In this document: one piece after another, positions 9,017-18,243 of the stretch
Layout: every line of letters starts with the position of its first letter
Numbering within the stretch: position 1 is the first letter of the stretch
NCBI RefSeq assembly: GCF_025195125.1
Contig: NZ_JAMGSL010000016.1
Coordinates: 1-64,000, forward strand
Source of the DNA: Streptomyces sp. Je 1-79
GTDB lineage: Bacteria; Actinomycetota; Actinomycetes; Streptomycetales; Streptomycetaceae
Reading direction: 5' to 3'
DNA: 64,000 nucleotides
Made by a program: the position numbers and the translations under genes
The notes under the pieces: model-generated
Told to the model about the DNA's origin: nothing
Seen by the model: only the letters and a program-made list of their open reading frames with translations
Database searches by the model: none

Positions 9017-11068
9017 GTGTCCTCACTTCCGTACCAGAGCACGCCCGTTCCGCCGGAACCCGCGGAACGGCCGCCCGCCGTCGATCCCCCGGACGCGTCC
9101 CCGAACGCGCCCTCGGGCGCGCCCGGGTCCCGGGCCGACCGGCAGCCGCAACCCGCCCCCGTCGGCCACATGATCGTCTGCGGTGACGACGTGCTCGCCC
9201 ACCGGCTCGCCAGCGAGCTCCACGACGTCTACGGGGAGCGCGTCACCCTGCTCGTCCCCGTGCGGAGCGACGCCCCGCAGCAGCCTTCCGGCCGCCGGGG
9301 GCGCGCCGCCTCGCTCTTCGGCAGAGTGACGGCCGTCATGACGCGTACGACCCCGGGAGAGCAGCGGGGAGCGCACGAGGGCCGCTCCGTCCGGGTGGTG
9401 GAGACGGCCGAGGTCGACGACGCGGTGCTGCTCGACGCGGGAGTGGAGCGAGCCGCCGCGCTCGCCCTCGTCCACGACGACGACGAGACGAACATCCGGG
9501 GCGCGCTCGCCGCCCGCCGGCTCAACCCGAGAGTGCGCCTGGTCATCCGGCTCTACAACCGCAAGCTCGGCCAGCACCTGGAGACGCTCCTCGACCAGGC
9601 CGCGGCCGTCGCCGAGCCCGGTCTCGACCCGGGGAAGCTGGACGCCGCCACGACCGTGCTCTCCGACGCGGACACCGCGGCGCCCGCCCTCGCGGCCACC
9701 GCCGTCGCCGGCACCAGCAAGGTCGTCCAGGCGGGTGGACTGCTCCTGCACGCCGTCGAGCGGAGCCCGGCCGCCCGTGGCGAGGTCGCCGACCCCGGTC
9801 TGTGCACGCTGGCCCTGCTCTCCGCGACCACGAACGACCCGGCCGGCGTCGAGGGCTCGGAGCGCAGCGGCGCGCAGGGGCCGCTGCTGCTCCCCGACGA
9901 CGAGGCCGTCGCGGCGGCCCCCGGCCGGGGCACGGTCGCCCTCGAAGCGATCACCTACGCGGGCCCCACGCTGTCGGCCAAGCGGTTCGGGGCCTCCGTG
10001 CTGCCGGTCGGCTCGCTCTTCTCCCGCCGTCTGCGCTGGTCGCTCGCGGGCGTGGCCGCCGCCGTCGGCGCCATCGCCCTCGCGTCCTCACTCGTCACGG
10101 GCGAACACCCCCTGCACTCCGCCTACCTCACCCTCCTCGACATCTTCGCCATCGGGGACCCGGCCGTCGACGACACGACCGGCCGGCAGGTGCTGCAGAT
10201 CCTCGCCGGATTCGTCGGGCTCCTTCTGATGCCCGTCCTCATGGCGGGCATCCTGGAGGCCCTCGGAACCTTCCGCACGGCGACGTCGCTGCGCCGCCCG
10301 CCCCGGGGACTCTCCGGACACGTGGTGCTCCTCGGCCTCGGCAAGGTCGGCACGCGCGTCCTCGCGCGACTGCTCCGGCTGAACATTCCCGTGGTCTGCG
10401 TCGAGTCCGACCCCGAGGCGCGCGGCATCGCCCTGGCCCGCCGGCTGCGCGTACCCACCGTCATCGGGGACGTCACCGAAGAGGGGGTGCTGGAGGCCGC
10501 CCGGATCCACCGGGCCCACGCGCTGCTCGCGCTGACGAGCATCGACATCACCAACCTGGAGGCCGCGCTCTCCGCCCGCTCCGTCAAGCCCGATCTACGG
10601 GTCGCGCTGCGGCTGTACGACGACGACTTCGCCACCGCCGTCTACCGCACGCTGCGTACCGCCCACCCCGAGGCCCTCACCCGCAGCCGCAGCGTCTCGC
10701 ACCTGGCCGCGCCCGCCTTCGCGGGTGCCATGATGGGCCGCCAGATCCTGGGCGCCATCCCTGTGGAGCGCCGGGTGCTGCTCTTCGCGGCCGTGGAGGC
10801 GGCGGGCAATCCGTTCCTTGAGGGCTGGAAGGTAGCCGAGACCTTCCGTCCCGGGGCCTGGCGGGTCATCGCCCTCGCGACCGGTTCGGCGCCCCTCGGC
10901 AGGTACGCGGCGGGGCTCGTCTGGGAGCTGGACCCGGACCGCGTCCTGGGCGCCGGCGACCGCGTCCTCCTCGCCGCCACGCGCCGGGGGCTCGCCGAGA
11001 TCCTCGGCCGTCACCCCCGGCCGCCGCGCCAGGGGAGCCCCGACTCCGTCCGCCACTGGGCGAGTTGA
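9017..11068 (+). CDS. RCK/TrkA-N ion-channel-like protein with degenerate selectivity filter
   Basis: The protein has two NAD-binding TrkA-N/RCK domains flanking a two-helix pore region. The first RCK starts HMIVCGDDVLAHRLASELHD, the second GHVVLLGLGKVGTRVLARLL. Between them lie two membrane helices (LAGVAAAVGAIALASSLV and ILAGFVGLLLMPVLMAGIL) joined by a pore-loop-like segment HSAYLTLLDIFAIGDPA, where a K+ channel would carry TVGYGD. The chosen GTG at 9017 gives 683 residues, near the length I expect for this family; longer upstream starts would run into the repeats. It is an inner-membrane transporter or ligand-gated channel of unknown ion; K+ is not assured. Confidence 0.8.
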   Translation: MSSLPYQSTPVPPEPAERPPAVDPPDASPNAPSGAPGSRADRQPQPAPVGHMIVCGDDVLAHRLASELHDVYGERVTLLVPVRSDAPQQPSGRRGRAASLFGRVTAVMTRTTPGEQRGAHEGRSVRVVETAEVDDAVLLDAGVERAAALALVHDDDETNIRGALAARRLNPRVRLVIRLYNRKLGQHLETLLDQAAAVAEPGLDPGKLDAATTVLSDADTAAPALAATAVAGTSKVVQAGGLLLHAVERSPAARGEVADPGLCTLALLSATTNDPAGVEGSERSGAQGPLLLPDDEAVAAAPGRGTVALEAITYAGPTLSAKRFGASVLPVGSLFSRRLRWSLAGVAAAVGAIALASSLVTGEHPLHSAYLTLLDIFAIGDPAVDDTTGRQVLQILAGFVGLLLMPVLMAGILEALGTFRTATSLRRPPRGLSGHVVLLGLGKVGTRVLARLLRLNIPVVCVESDPEARGIALARRLRVPTVIGDVTEEGVLEAARIHRAHALLALTSIDITNLEAALSARSVKPDLRVALRLYDDDFATAVYRTLRTAHPEALTRSRSVSHLAAPAFAGAMMGRQILGAIPVERRVLLFAAVEAAGNPFLEGWKVAETFRPGAWRVIALATGSAPLGRYAAGLVWELDPDRVLGAGDRVLLAATRRGLAEILGRHPRPPRQGSPDSVRHWAS

Positions 11069-11153
11069 CACCCGCGACGCCCGCCGCCCCGCGCCGTAGG
11101 ATCTGACCGCTCAGGCGCTGCCTCGGTCCGTCCTCGTCTCCAGGAGTGTCCCG

Positions 11154-12431
11154 ATGAATGCCACGCCGTACCGCCTCGACCCCGCCGGCGGCTGCCCCCA
11201 CTCGGCCAACGCACGGCTCCTCGCTCAAGGAGCCGTGACCCCTGTGCTGCTGCCCGGGGAGGTCGAGGGCATGGCCGTGCTCGGTCACGACGCGCTGCGC
11301 GACTTCCTCGCCCATCCCGAAGTCGCCAAGGGCGCCCAGCACTTCACGGCGCTCGCCGAGGGCCGCATACCCGACGGCTGGCCCCTGCGCACCTTCGCCA
11401 CCGTCCAGGGCATGACCACATCCGACGACGCCGACCACCGCCGGTTGCGCTCCCTCGTCAGCAGGGCCTTCACCGCCCGCCGGGTCGAGGCGCTGAGGCC
11501 CCGGATCGAGACGCTCACCGCCGCGCTCCTGGACCGGCTCGACGAGGCCGCCCGCGACAGCGCCCGCGAGCCCGCCCGCGACGGCGCCCGCGACGGCGCC
11601 GTGGTCGACGGGGGCGGCGTCGGCGTGGTCGACCTCCGCCGTCACTTCGCCCTGCCGCTGCCGCTCGGCGTCATCTGCGAACTGCTCGGCGTGGACGAGG
11701 AGTACCAGGACCGACTGCACCACCTCTCCAACCAGGTCGTCGCCACCGACATCGGCCCCGAACAGGCCATGGCCGCCAACCGGGAGCTCCTGGAGGTCCT
11801 CACCGCCATCGTCGCCGACCGGTCCCGCCGGCCCGGCGACGACCTCACCAGCGCGTTGATCGCCGCCCGCGACGAGGGCGGTGACCGGCTCAGCCAGTCG
11901 GAGCTCATCGGGACCCTGGTCCTGATGATCATCGCCGGCCACGAGACCACCCTGAACCTGATCACCAACGCCGTACGCGCCCTGTGCGCCCACCGCGACC
12001 AGCTCGCCCACCTCGCCGCCGGGCGCGCCGACTGGTCGGCCGTGGTGGAGGAGACCCTGCGCTGGGACAGCCCGGTCAGCTACTTCCCGTTCCGCTACCC
12101 CACCCGCGACCTGACCGTCGACGGCACACTCATCCCCAAGGGCACACCGGTCCTGGCCGCCTACTCGGCGGCCGGGCGGGACACGAAGGCCCACGGCCCG
12201 GACGCCGAGCGCTTCGACATCACACGTGTCGCGGCCAAGCACCTCTCCCTCGGCCACGGCGCCCACTACTGCCTGGGTGCGCCGCTCGCCCGCATGGAGG
12301 CGACGATCGCCCTGGAAGCGCTCTTCACCCGCTTCCCCGACCTGGACCTCGCCGTCCCCGAGGGGGAGCTGGTCCGGCACGCGAGCTTCGTCGGCAACAG
12401 CGTCCGCACCCTCCCCGTACGCCTGCGGTAG
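11154..12431 (+). CDS. Cytochrome P450
   Basis: This soluble 425-residue class I P450 would hydroxylate a small molecule with electrons from ferredoxin. The I-helix oxygen-activation motif AGHETT, the K-helix EETLRW (ExxR) and the heme loop HLSLGHGAHYCLG with C373 as thiolate ligand are all present. The loop has Leu where Phe is usual seven residues before the cysteine. A 20-residue Asp/Arg/Gly-rich insertion (EPARDGARDGAVVDGGG, ~140-160) is low-complexity. The ATG follows CAGGAG. No ferredoxin or partner gene is adjacent, so the substrate cannot be predicted. Confidence 0.92.
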   Translation: MNATPYRLDPAGGCPHSANARLLAQGAVTPVLLPGEVEGMAVLGHDALRDFLAHPEVAKGAQHFTALAEGRIPDGWPLRTFATVQGMTTSDDADHRRLRSLVSRAFTARRVEALRPRIETLTAALLDRLDEAARDSAREPARDGARDGAVVDGGGVGVVDLRRHFALPLPLGVICELLGVDEEYQDRLHHLSNQVVATDIGPEQAMAANRELLEVLTAIVADRSRRPGDDLTSALIAARDEGGDRLSQSELIGTLVLMIIAGHETTLNLITNAVRALCAHRDQLAHLAAGRADWSAVVEETLRWDSPVSYFPFRYPTRDLTVDGTLIPKGTPVLAAYSAAGRDTKAHGPDAERFDITRVAAKHLSLGHGAHYCLGAPLARMEATIALEALFTRFPDLDLAVPEGELVRHASFVGNSVRTLPVRLR

Positions 12432-12435
12432 TCCC

Positions 12436-12681
12436 TCACCCCGTCCGGCCGAGGTCGCCCGCGGGGGAGGCGCGCAGGGCCGAGACCAGGCGCAGCAGAT
12501 GCGCCTCGTTCCCGGAGAGCCCCGCCGCGCGCAGCGCCTCGTCGGCCTCGGCCATGGGGTGGGTGAGCATCGCCGCCGCGTAGGGCACGAGGTGCGGGTC
12601 GGTCAACACGGCCTGTGTGGACTCGAGCAGACGAAGGTACGCCTGGGCGGCTGCGCGCTCACGGACGGTGATCGTGGTCAT
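12436..12681 (-). CDS. Small conserved-looking hypothetical protein
   Basis: An 81-residue, mostly helical soluble protein that I cannot assign to a family. The ATG is preceded by GAGAGGGAG at proper spacing, and codon use is typical. It ends with five bases between it and the converging P450 gene, so the two genes leave no room for a terminator. It starts 63 bases downstream of the Nudix gene's stop on the same strand and may be co-transcribed with it. Confidence 0.6.
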   Translation of the reverse strand: MTTITVRERAAAQAYLRLLESTQAVLTDPHLVPYAAAMLTHPMAEADEALRAAGLSGNEAHLLRLVSALRASPAGDLGRTG

Positions 12682-12743
12682 GTCGGGCTCCCTCTCGACA
12701 GGTTGGCGGCCTCCACCCTCTCGTACGGGTCTGACAATCGGGG

Positions 12744-13220
12744 TCAGCGCCGCCCGTCACGCCATGCGGCGAGCCGTTCGAGGAAGACCCGCTGGCCCGC
12801 CACGAGGAGCGGAGCAGCCGCCTCCGGGGCGAACCACCCGACCCGGTCGATCTCCGGGAACTCCTGCTCGGCGCCCGAACCACGCGGCCACTCCATGGTG
12901 AACGTCCCCGGCACGATCCGGGTCGGGTCGAGATCCGCCTCGACCGCCCAGATCGTGACGGTCTTTCCGTTCGCCTGCCTCGCCTCGCCGAGGTCGATCC
13001 GTTCGCCGTCCGGCGCCGGCAGGCCGAGCTCCTCCTCGAACTCGCGGCGGGCGGCGGCCTCCGGTGTCTCCTCGGGGCCGTACTCGCCCTTCGGGATCGA
13101 CCAGGCCGCCACGTCCTTGGACGACCAGAAGGGCCCGCCCATATGGCCGATGAGCACCTCGAAGCCGCCGTCGGCCGTTCCGCGGAAGAGAAGGAGCCCA
13201 GCACTGCGCTTGTCCGGCAT
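12744..13220 (-). CDS. Nudix hydrolase
   Basis: This 158-residue enzyme hydrolyses nucleoside diphosphates linked to another group. The Nudix box is complete: GEYGPEETPEAAARREFEEE followed by LG, matching G-x5-E-x7-R-E-U-x-E-E-x-G-U at residues ~45-68. The N-terminus MPDKRSAGLLLFR and the segment PKGEYG after the first strands are typical of the diadenosine-polyphosphate/MutT-like group; the substrate is unknown. The start is the ATG at 13220; a longer frame upstream overlaps the secreted carboxypeptidase gene in another frame and is not credible. Confidence 0.9.
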   Translation of the reverse strand: MPDKRSAGLLLFRGTADGGFEVLIGHMGGPFWSSKDVAAWSIPKGEYGPEETPEAAARREFEEELGLPAPDGERIDLGEARQANGKTVTIWAVEADLDPTRIVPGTFTMEWPRGSGAEQEFPEIDRVGWFAPEAAAPLLVAGQRVFLERLAAWRDGRR

Positions 13221-13243
13221 AGCGCCCAGTGTCGCCGAGCGGA

Positions 13244-13978
13244 TCAGATTCCGCAGCTGCTCGCCGACCAGAAGCGCGCCGAGCGGGTGTCTACGTGGGC
13301 GTGGTCCCCGTGGCCCGGGTAGCCGGGGCCGAGGATCCCGTTGAAGCCGTGGTTGCGGGCCTGCTTGGCCAGCGTGCACAGCGACGGCGAGCCCGTCAGG
13401 TCGATGCCGTCGCCGTACAGATGACGGCTGTCGGAGGCACCTCCGACGGCCGAGTTGCAGGCACGCGAGCGGAAGCCGCTGCTCACCGAGATCGGTACGT
13501 CGCCCAGGGCGTGGCGCAGCGCCTCCAGCTTCCACATCGCGCGCAGGGCGTTGGACTTGGCGGTGGCCGCGCTGACCGCGCCGCCGGAGAAGTCGCCGTT
13601 GCACTTGTTGAGCTCGGCGTAGGTGAAGTGGACGGGCGTGCAGTCCGCGTCCTGCAGGGCGTACAGCTTCGCGAAGGTCGCGGGACCGGCGACACCGTCC
13701 GCGGCGAGCCCGTACGCCTGCTGGAAGCGGGTCACGGCCGCCTTGGTGGCGGGGCCGTAGTCGCCGTCGACGCCGAGGACGCCGCCGTAGCCGGGATAGC
13801 CGGCGACGCGTATCTGGAGCTGTGTCACGTCGGCACCGGACATGCCCGAGGACAGGGTGCGGCCCCAGGTGTAGCACTCGTCGGCGTGGGCGGTACCGGA
13901 TGTGGCGACCGTGCCCGCGAGGGCGGCGACCACCACCATGAGCGTGGCGAGCAGGGATCTGACCATGCGCCGGGCCAT
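13244..13978 (-). CDS. Secreted zinc D-Ala-D-Ala carboxypeptidase (M15, S. albus G type)
   Basis: A 244-residue exported peptidase that cleaves D-Ala-D-Ala cross-bridge donors in cell-wall peptides. An Arg-led signal peptide (MARRMVRSLLATLMVVVAAL ... TAHA) is followed by a peptidoglycan-binding domain (VTQLQIRVAGYPGYGG ... GPATKAAVTRFQQAYGLAAD) and the M15 catalytic domain. Zinc-ligand motifs are SRHLYGDGIDL (His and Asp) and GHGDHAHVD (His). The order of domains, the C-terminal FWSASSCGI and the wider sequence closely match the well-studied DD-peptidase of Streptomyces albus G. The ATG at 13978 is chosen because GGAGG lies eight bases upstream; an upstream extension lacks a ribosome site. 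Confidence 0.93.
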   Translation of the reverse strand: MARRMVRSLLATLMVVVAALAGTVATSGTAHADECYTWGRTLSSGMSGADVTQLQIRVAGYPGYGGVLGVDGDYGPATKAAVTRFQQAYGLAADGVAGPATFAKLYALQDADCTPVHFTYAELNKCNGDFSGGAVSAATAKSNALRAMWKLEALRHALGDVPISVSSGFRSRACNSAVGGASDSRHLYGDGIDLTGSPSLCTLAKQARNHGFNGILGPGYPGHGDHAHVDTRSARFWSASSCGI

Positions 13979-14111
13979 GACACCTCCGTGTCGGAAGAGG
14001 GCGGGATCTCCGCCCGAATGATCGGTCATGAACATGACCACGAGGATGGGGCGGGGTGACGCGGCGGTCAACGGTGCGGGGCATCTGCCAGTGGCCCAGG
14101 CCACTGGCAGT

Positions 14112-15338
14112 TCACACCGTCGCCCGGACCTCCACCGGCCCGCCCGCCGGATCGACCTCGCGCGCCCAGCCGCCGGACAGCCGCACCGAGCGGTGCGGCC
14201 AGGCCGTGCCCAGGAGCCTGCCACGATGCAGGAGCCTGCCGTCCTGGGAGACCTCCACGAGCGGACGCGTCAGCGGCTCGCGGACCCGCAGCAGGAACGA
14301 GCGCGCGTCGGCCGCGTCGGCGACACGGTTCGGCGCCACCCACGCCACGGGCTCCTCCGCCGTCAGAGGCACCGCGGACACCGGCCAGTGCTCCCCCGAC
14401 AGGTATCGCAGTACGGCATCGGCCGCCCCGCGCCCCTCGGCGGCGGCCGCGCCCGCCGACTCGATGCCGCGCAGCACGTTGCCCGCCGCGAAGATCCCCG
14501 CCGAGGCGGTACGGAAGGAGCCGTCGACCGCGGGACCGCGCGTGCCGGCGTCCAGCGGTACCCCGCCGGCCCGGGCCAGTTCGTGGTCCGGGATCCAGTC
14601 GCCGGTGAAGACGACCGTGTCGCAGCGGATTGTGCTTGACCGCCCGTCGGCGTGGCGCACCCGGATCCCCGCGAGCCGGCCCCGGCCCAGCAGCTCGGTC
14701 ACGGTCGCCCCCGCGAGCAGCGGCGGAGGCGCCGGGTCTCCGAACCGCCGAGGCCCGCGCGGCTGCTCGGTCACCATCGCGACCACGTCCACCTGGGCCC
14801 GGCGGAGCACGCGCGCCGCGTGGTGGGCCACAGGCTCGGCGCCGATCAGGACCGCCCGCCGCCCGAGCCGCTCCCGCCGCACCCCGTACGTATCCACGGA
14901 CTGCTGGAGCTCGCCGGTGGTCAGTACCCCGGCCGGCCGCGTCCCGGGCACCAGCCGTGCGCTGCGCGGCCGTTCGCGCGCCCCCGTCGCCAGGACCACC
15001 GCCCGCGCGGTGATCCGCTCCAGACCGGTCGGGGCCGTGACATCCAGGGTGAGCGGCCCCGCCCAGCCGGTGGCCGAGACGCCCGTACGGACCGAGGCGC
15101 CCGCCCCGTGCGCCGCCCGGACCAGTCGGCGCGCGTACCCCGGCCCGTCCAGGGGCCGGCGGAGGTCGGCCAGGCCGAAGCCTCCGTGGGCGCAGTGACG
15201 CGGCACCCCGCCCGCTTCCGGCTCACGCTCCAGGACCTCGATCCGGTACCGCCCGCCACCGGTGGCGGCGAGCCGTGCCGCCGCCGCGAGACCCGCGGGG
15301 CCCGCACCGACCACGAGCACGTCCACGACGCGGTTCAC
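14112..15338 (-). CDS. NAD(P)/FAD-dependent oxidoreductase of a glycerol-type operon
   Basis: A 408-residue flavoprotein with an FAD-binding Rossmann motif at the N-terminus (VVDVLVVGAGPAGLAAAARL), a second nucleotide-binding site (RRAVLIGAEPVAHHAARVL) and a late FAD motif (TASAGIFAAGNVLRG). It resembles the small flavoprotein partner (HcnB/GlpB-like) found beside GlpA-type dehydrogenases. The GTG at 15338 overlaps the TGA of the upstream gene by four bases (GTGA), which settles the start and indicates translational coupling. The last ~75 residues (from WVAPNRVADAADARSFLLRV) form an extra beta-rich domain without the cysteines of a DUF1667 partner. Confidence 0.85.
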   Translation of the reverse strand: MNRVVDVLVVGAGPAGLAAAARLAATGGGRYRIEVLEREPEAGGVPRHCAHGGFGLADLRRPLDGPGYARRLVRAAHGAGASVRTGVSATGWAGPLTLDVTAPTGLERITARAVVLATGARERPRSARLVPGTRPAGVLTTGELQQSVDTYGVRRERLGRRAVLIGAEPVAHHAARVLRRAQVDVVAMVTEQPRGPRRFGDPAPPPLLAGATVTELLGRGRLAGIRVRHADGRSSTIRCDTVVFTGDWIPDHELARAGGVPLDAGTRGPAVDGSFRTASAGIFAAGNVLRGIESAGAAAAEGRGAADAVLRYLSGEHWPVSAVPLTAEEPVAWVAPNRVADAADARSFLLRVREPLTRPLVEVSQDGRLLHRGRLLGTAWPHRSVRLSGGWAREVDPAGGPVEVRATV

Positions 15339-16795
15339 CGGTCCGACCACGGGGCCCCCGCCTCCTCGAACATCGACCGGACCGCCGCCCCGCAGGCGAA
15401 CCCCTGGCACCGGCCGCCGCGCGCCCGGGTCCTGCGCCTCAGTCCGTCCAGCGACCCCGGGGGGATCGTCGAGGCGAGCGCGTCACGGATCTCGCCGCGG
15501 GTCACCCGTTCGCAGTGGCAGACGACGGACCCGTACTCCGGTGCACGGGAGACGAGTTCGGCGTCCCGGTACGGGCGGGGGAACGCCTCGCCGAGGTTCG
15601 GCATCCGGACCGGTGCGAGCGGACGTTCCTGCCCGAGGGCGAGCCCGCTCTCCACGAGCAGCTCCACCATGTGGGCCGCGATCGCCAGGGAGGCCGTCAG
15701 TCCGGTGGACCGGATCCCGCCCGCCGTCACGTACCGAAGGCGGGGGTGAGCAGCGCACTTGTAGTCGTCGTGCTCCGTCGCCGCCCTCAGCCCCGCGTAG
15801 ACCGCGGTGACCTCCTCGTCGAGGAGTGCGGGCAGGATGCGGCGCCCCTGGGCGCGCAGCGACTCCACTCCCTCCGCCGTCGTTCCGGTGGCCGTGCGGT
15901 CGTCGAGGTTCTCCGCCGTCGGGCCGAGCAGCACCTTCCCGTACACCGTCGGCGCCACCAGCACTCCCTTGCCGAGCGCTCCGGGCACGGGCAGGAGGAT
16001 GTGCCGGACGAGCGGGCGGGCGAACGAGTCGAAGACGATCAACTGGCCGCGTCTCGGCGTCACCGTGAAGTCCTGTCGGCCGAACAGTGCGTCGAAGCGG
16101 TCCGCGTAGAGCCCGCAGGCGTTGACGACGTAGCGGGCACGCAGCACTCCGCGCGGCGTCACCAGCCGATGAGGTGCGCTCGCCGTGAGCCCTGGATCGG
16201 CCTTCTCCGCCCGGCAGTTGAGGTGGAGGTCGGCTCCGGATCGTACGGCCTGGGTGGCGTACGCGAGCGTCGTCGTCCACGGACAGATGATCGACTCGCC
16301 CGGCACCTCCAGCGCCCCGAGCGCGCCCGGCCCCAGGTGGGGCTCCCGGCGCCGCAGTTCCTCGGCGCCGATGATCCGGGTGGTGCGATGGCCGTTGCGT
16401 ACGGCCTTGTCCGCGAGGCGGGGGAGCGCGGCCAGCTGTTCCTCGTCCCAGGCGACGAGCAGCGCGCCGAGCGGCTCGACGGGGATGCCCGTCTGCCGCG
16501 CGTAGTCGGCGAGCAGCCGCCGGCCCTCGCGTACCAGCCGCGCTTCCAGCGAGCCGGGCACCGCGTCGAAACCCGTGTGCAGAATCGCGGTGTTGGCCTT
16601 GGAGGTGCCGTCCCCGACGTCACCGGACGCCTCGACCAGGGCGACCCGCAGCGGCCGGCGGGCCAGCTCGCGGGCGACGGCGCAGCCGACGACCCCGGCG
16701 CCGACCACGACGACGTCGTACTCCGCACCGGGCACAGAGGTGTCCGGCAGCGCCCCCGCGCGGGTGACGGTCCCGGGCCGCCGGTCGGCCGTCAT
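15335..16795 (-). CDS. GlpA-like FAD-dependent dehydrogenase with BFD iron-sulfur domain
   Basis: This 486-residue enzyme resembles the anaerobic glycerol-3-phosphate dehydrogenase A subunit and related 2-hydroxy-acid oxidases. It has the FAD motif VVVVGAGVVGCAVARELARR, the DAO-fold signature GDGTSKANTAILHTGFD and a C-terminal [2Fe-2S] BFD-like domain whose four cysteines are in VVCHCERVTRGEI and GRCQGFACG. The ATG at 16795 overlaps the kinase stop (ATGA), and its own stop overlaps the next start (GTGA). With an FGGY kinase upstream, the likely job is oxidation of a phosphorylated polyol such as glycerol-3-phosphate. The electron acceptor is probably reached through the partner flavoprotein. 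Confidence 0.88.
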   Translation of the reverse strand: MTADRRPGTVTRAGALPDTSVPGAEYDVVVVGAGVVGCAVARELARRPLRVALVEASGDVGDGTSKANTAILHTGFDAVPGSLEARLVREGRRLLADYARQTGIPVEPLGALLVAWDEEQLAALPRLADKAVRNGHRTTRIIGAEELRRREPHLGPGALGALEVPGESIICPWTTTLAYATQAVRSGADLHLNCRAEKADPGLTASAPHRLVTPRGVLRARYVVNACGLYADRFDALFGRQDFTVTPRRGQLIVFDSFARPLVRHILLPVPGALGKGVLVAPTVYGKVLLGPTAENLDDRTATGTTAEGVESLRAQGRRILPALLDEEVTAVYAGLRAATEHDDYKCAAHPRLRYVTAGGIRSTGLTASLAIAAHMVELLVESGLALGQERPLAPVRMPNLGEAFPRPYRDAELVSRAPEYGSVVCHCERVTRGEIRDALASTIPPGSLDGLRRRTRARGGRCQGFACGAAVRSMFEEAGAPWSDR

Positions 16796-18243
16796 ACGGG
16801 CGACGAGGCGTCGGCGTCGCCGAGGAGCGCCGTCACGGCGGTACGGAACCGTTCCAGGCGCTCGGCCGCCTCGGCGCCGGTCGCGGCGGGCTCGTAGACC
16901 GCCGACGGCTTCCACTCCGGCACGGCCTCGTGGACGGCGAGGCCGGGGTCGAGGCCGAGCCGGGCCACCGCGCCTACCCCGAGCGCCGTCGCATCGGGCA
17001 ACGCCGAGACCTCGACGGGAAGTTGGAGCAGATCGGCCTGGGTCTGCATCAGCAGCGCGGAACGGGTGAGCCCGCCGTCCACACGCAGGGAGGTGAGCGG
17101 CCGGCCGAGGTCGGAAGCGGCGGCGGAGACCAGCTCCACGACCTGCGCGGCGATTCCCTCGCAGAGCGCCCGGACCAGGTGTCCGCCGGTCGTGTCCAGG
17201 CCCAGGCCGTGCAGGGATCCGCGGACGTCGCCGCGCCACCAGGGCGCGGCGAGGCCCGCGAGGGCCGGGACGAACGTGACCCCGCCGGTGTCCGGCACCG
17301 TCCGGCCGACCGCGTCGAGCTCTCCGGCGCCCGGGATCACCCCGAGGTCGGTGAGCCAGCGCACGGCGGAAGCGGCCGTGTACACCTGGCCGTCCAGGCA
17401 GTAACTCGTCCTGCCGGAGAGCCGCCAGGCCACGCAGCTCACGAGCCCGGAGTCGCCCCGGCGCGGTGTCGTCCCGGTCTGCGCGAGCAGGAACGCACCT
17501 GTTCCGTAGGTGCACTTGGCCGCGCCGGGGGAGGTGCCGCTCTGCGCGAGGAGAGCCGCCTGCTGGTCCACGAGGAGCCCGGTCAGCGGGATCGCCGGGC
17601 CGAACGCCGTCGTGGTGCCCACACGGGTGTCCGCGTCGACCACGCGGGGGAGTTGTTCGCCGCCCAGACCGAAGACGTCCAGGGCGGGGGCGGACCAGGA
17701 CACCGTGTCCAGATCGAGCAGCCCCGTCCGGCCCGCCGTCGCCGCATCGGTGACGAACTCTCCCGTGAGGCGGTGCACCAGCCAGGCGTCGCTCGTGGTG
17801 ACCACGCCCGCTCCCGTGAGATGGCGGCGGATCCAGGCCATCTTGGGAGCGGCGAAGTAGGGATCGAGCGGCAGCCCCGTCCGCTGCCTCAACTCGTCCT
17901 CATGGGAGGAGAGTTCGGAGCAGAGCTCCGCGGCTCTCCGGTCCTGCCAGACGAGCGCGTCGGTGAGCGGCGTGCCCGTCGTCGGGTCCCAGGCGAGGAC
18001 AGTCTCCCCCTGGTTGGCCAGGCCCACGGCCGCCACCGGGGTGTCCGCCTCGGCGAGCGCGGCGCGGCCGGCGGCGACGACGGAGTCGTACAGCTCCGCC
18101 GGATCGACCTCGACGAGCCCACCGGGCAGGTGGCGGGGCCGTACGGGCGCCGACCCGGTCCCGATGACGCCGCGCTCGGGGCAGACGACGAGCGCCTTGG
18201 TCCCCGACGTTCCCTGGTCGACGGCGAGTACCGGGCCCGTCAT
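16792..18243 (-). CDS. FGGY-family carbohydrate (glycerol-type) kinase
   Basis: A 483-residue cytoplasmic sugar/polyol kinase. The first phosphate motif reads LAVDQGTSGTKALVV; the adenosine and second phosphate region is seen at GGHLVRALCEGIAAQVVEL and LRVDGGLTRSALLMQ. Glycerol kinase is the closest functional guess because the two following genes are GlpA-like, but GTSGTKA differs from the GTTSSRA of standard GlpK, so another polyol is possible. The ATG at 18243 follows GGACGGAG; longer starts run into the intergenic region. It is the first gene of a three-gene operon ending at 14112. Confidence 0.82.
   Translation of the reverse strand: MTGPVLAVDQGTSGTKALVVCPERGVIGTGSAPVRPRHLPGGLVEVDPAELYDSVVAAGRAALAEADTPVAAVGLANQGETVLAWDPTTGTPLTDALVWQDRRAAELCSELSSHEDELRQRTGLPLDPYFAAPKMAWIRRHLTGAGVVTTSDAWLVHRLTGEFVTDAATAGRTGLLDLDTVSWSAPALDVFGLGGEQLPRVVDADTRVGTTTAFGPAIPLTGLLVDQQAALLAQSGTSPGAAKCTYGTGAFLLAQTGTTPRRGDSGLVSCVAWRLSGRTSYCLDGQVYTAASAVRWLTDLGVIPGAGELDAVGRTVPDTGGVTFVPALAGLAAPWWRGDVRGSLHGLGLDTTGGHLVRALCEGIAAQVVELVSAAASDLGRPLTSLRVDGGLTRSALLMQTQADLLQLPVEVSALPDATALGVGAVARLGLDPGLAVHEAVPEWKPSAVYEPAATGAEAAERLERFRTAVTALLGDADASSPV

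Noticed and set aside
12744..14084. A 446-residue fusion of carboxypeptidase-like and Nudix sequence on the minus strand
   Set aside because: The upstream part is an out-of-frame reading of the M15 peptidase gene; the Nudix protein has its own ATG at 13220.
15335..17515. A 726-residue GlpA-like protein starting at 17515
   Set aside because: The first 240 residues are an out-of-frame reading of the kinase gene, and the ATGA overlap at 16795 gives a normal-length protein.
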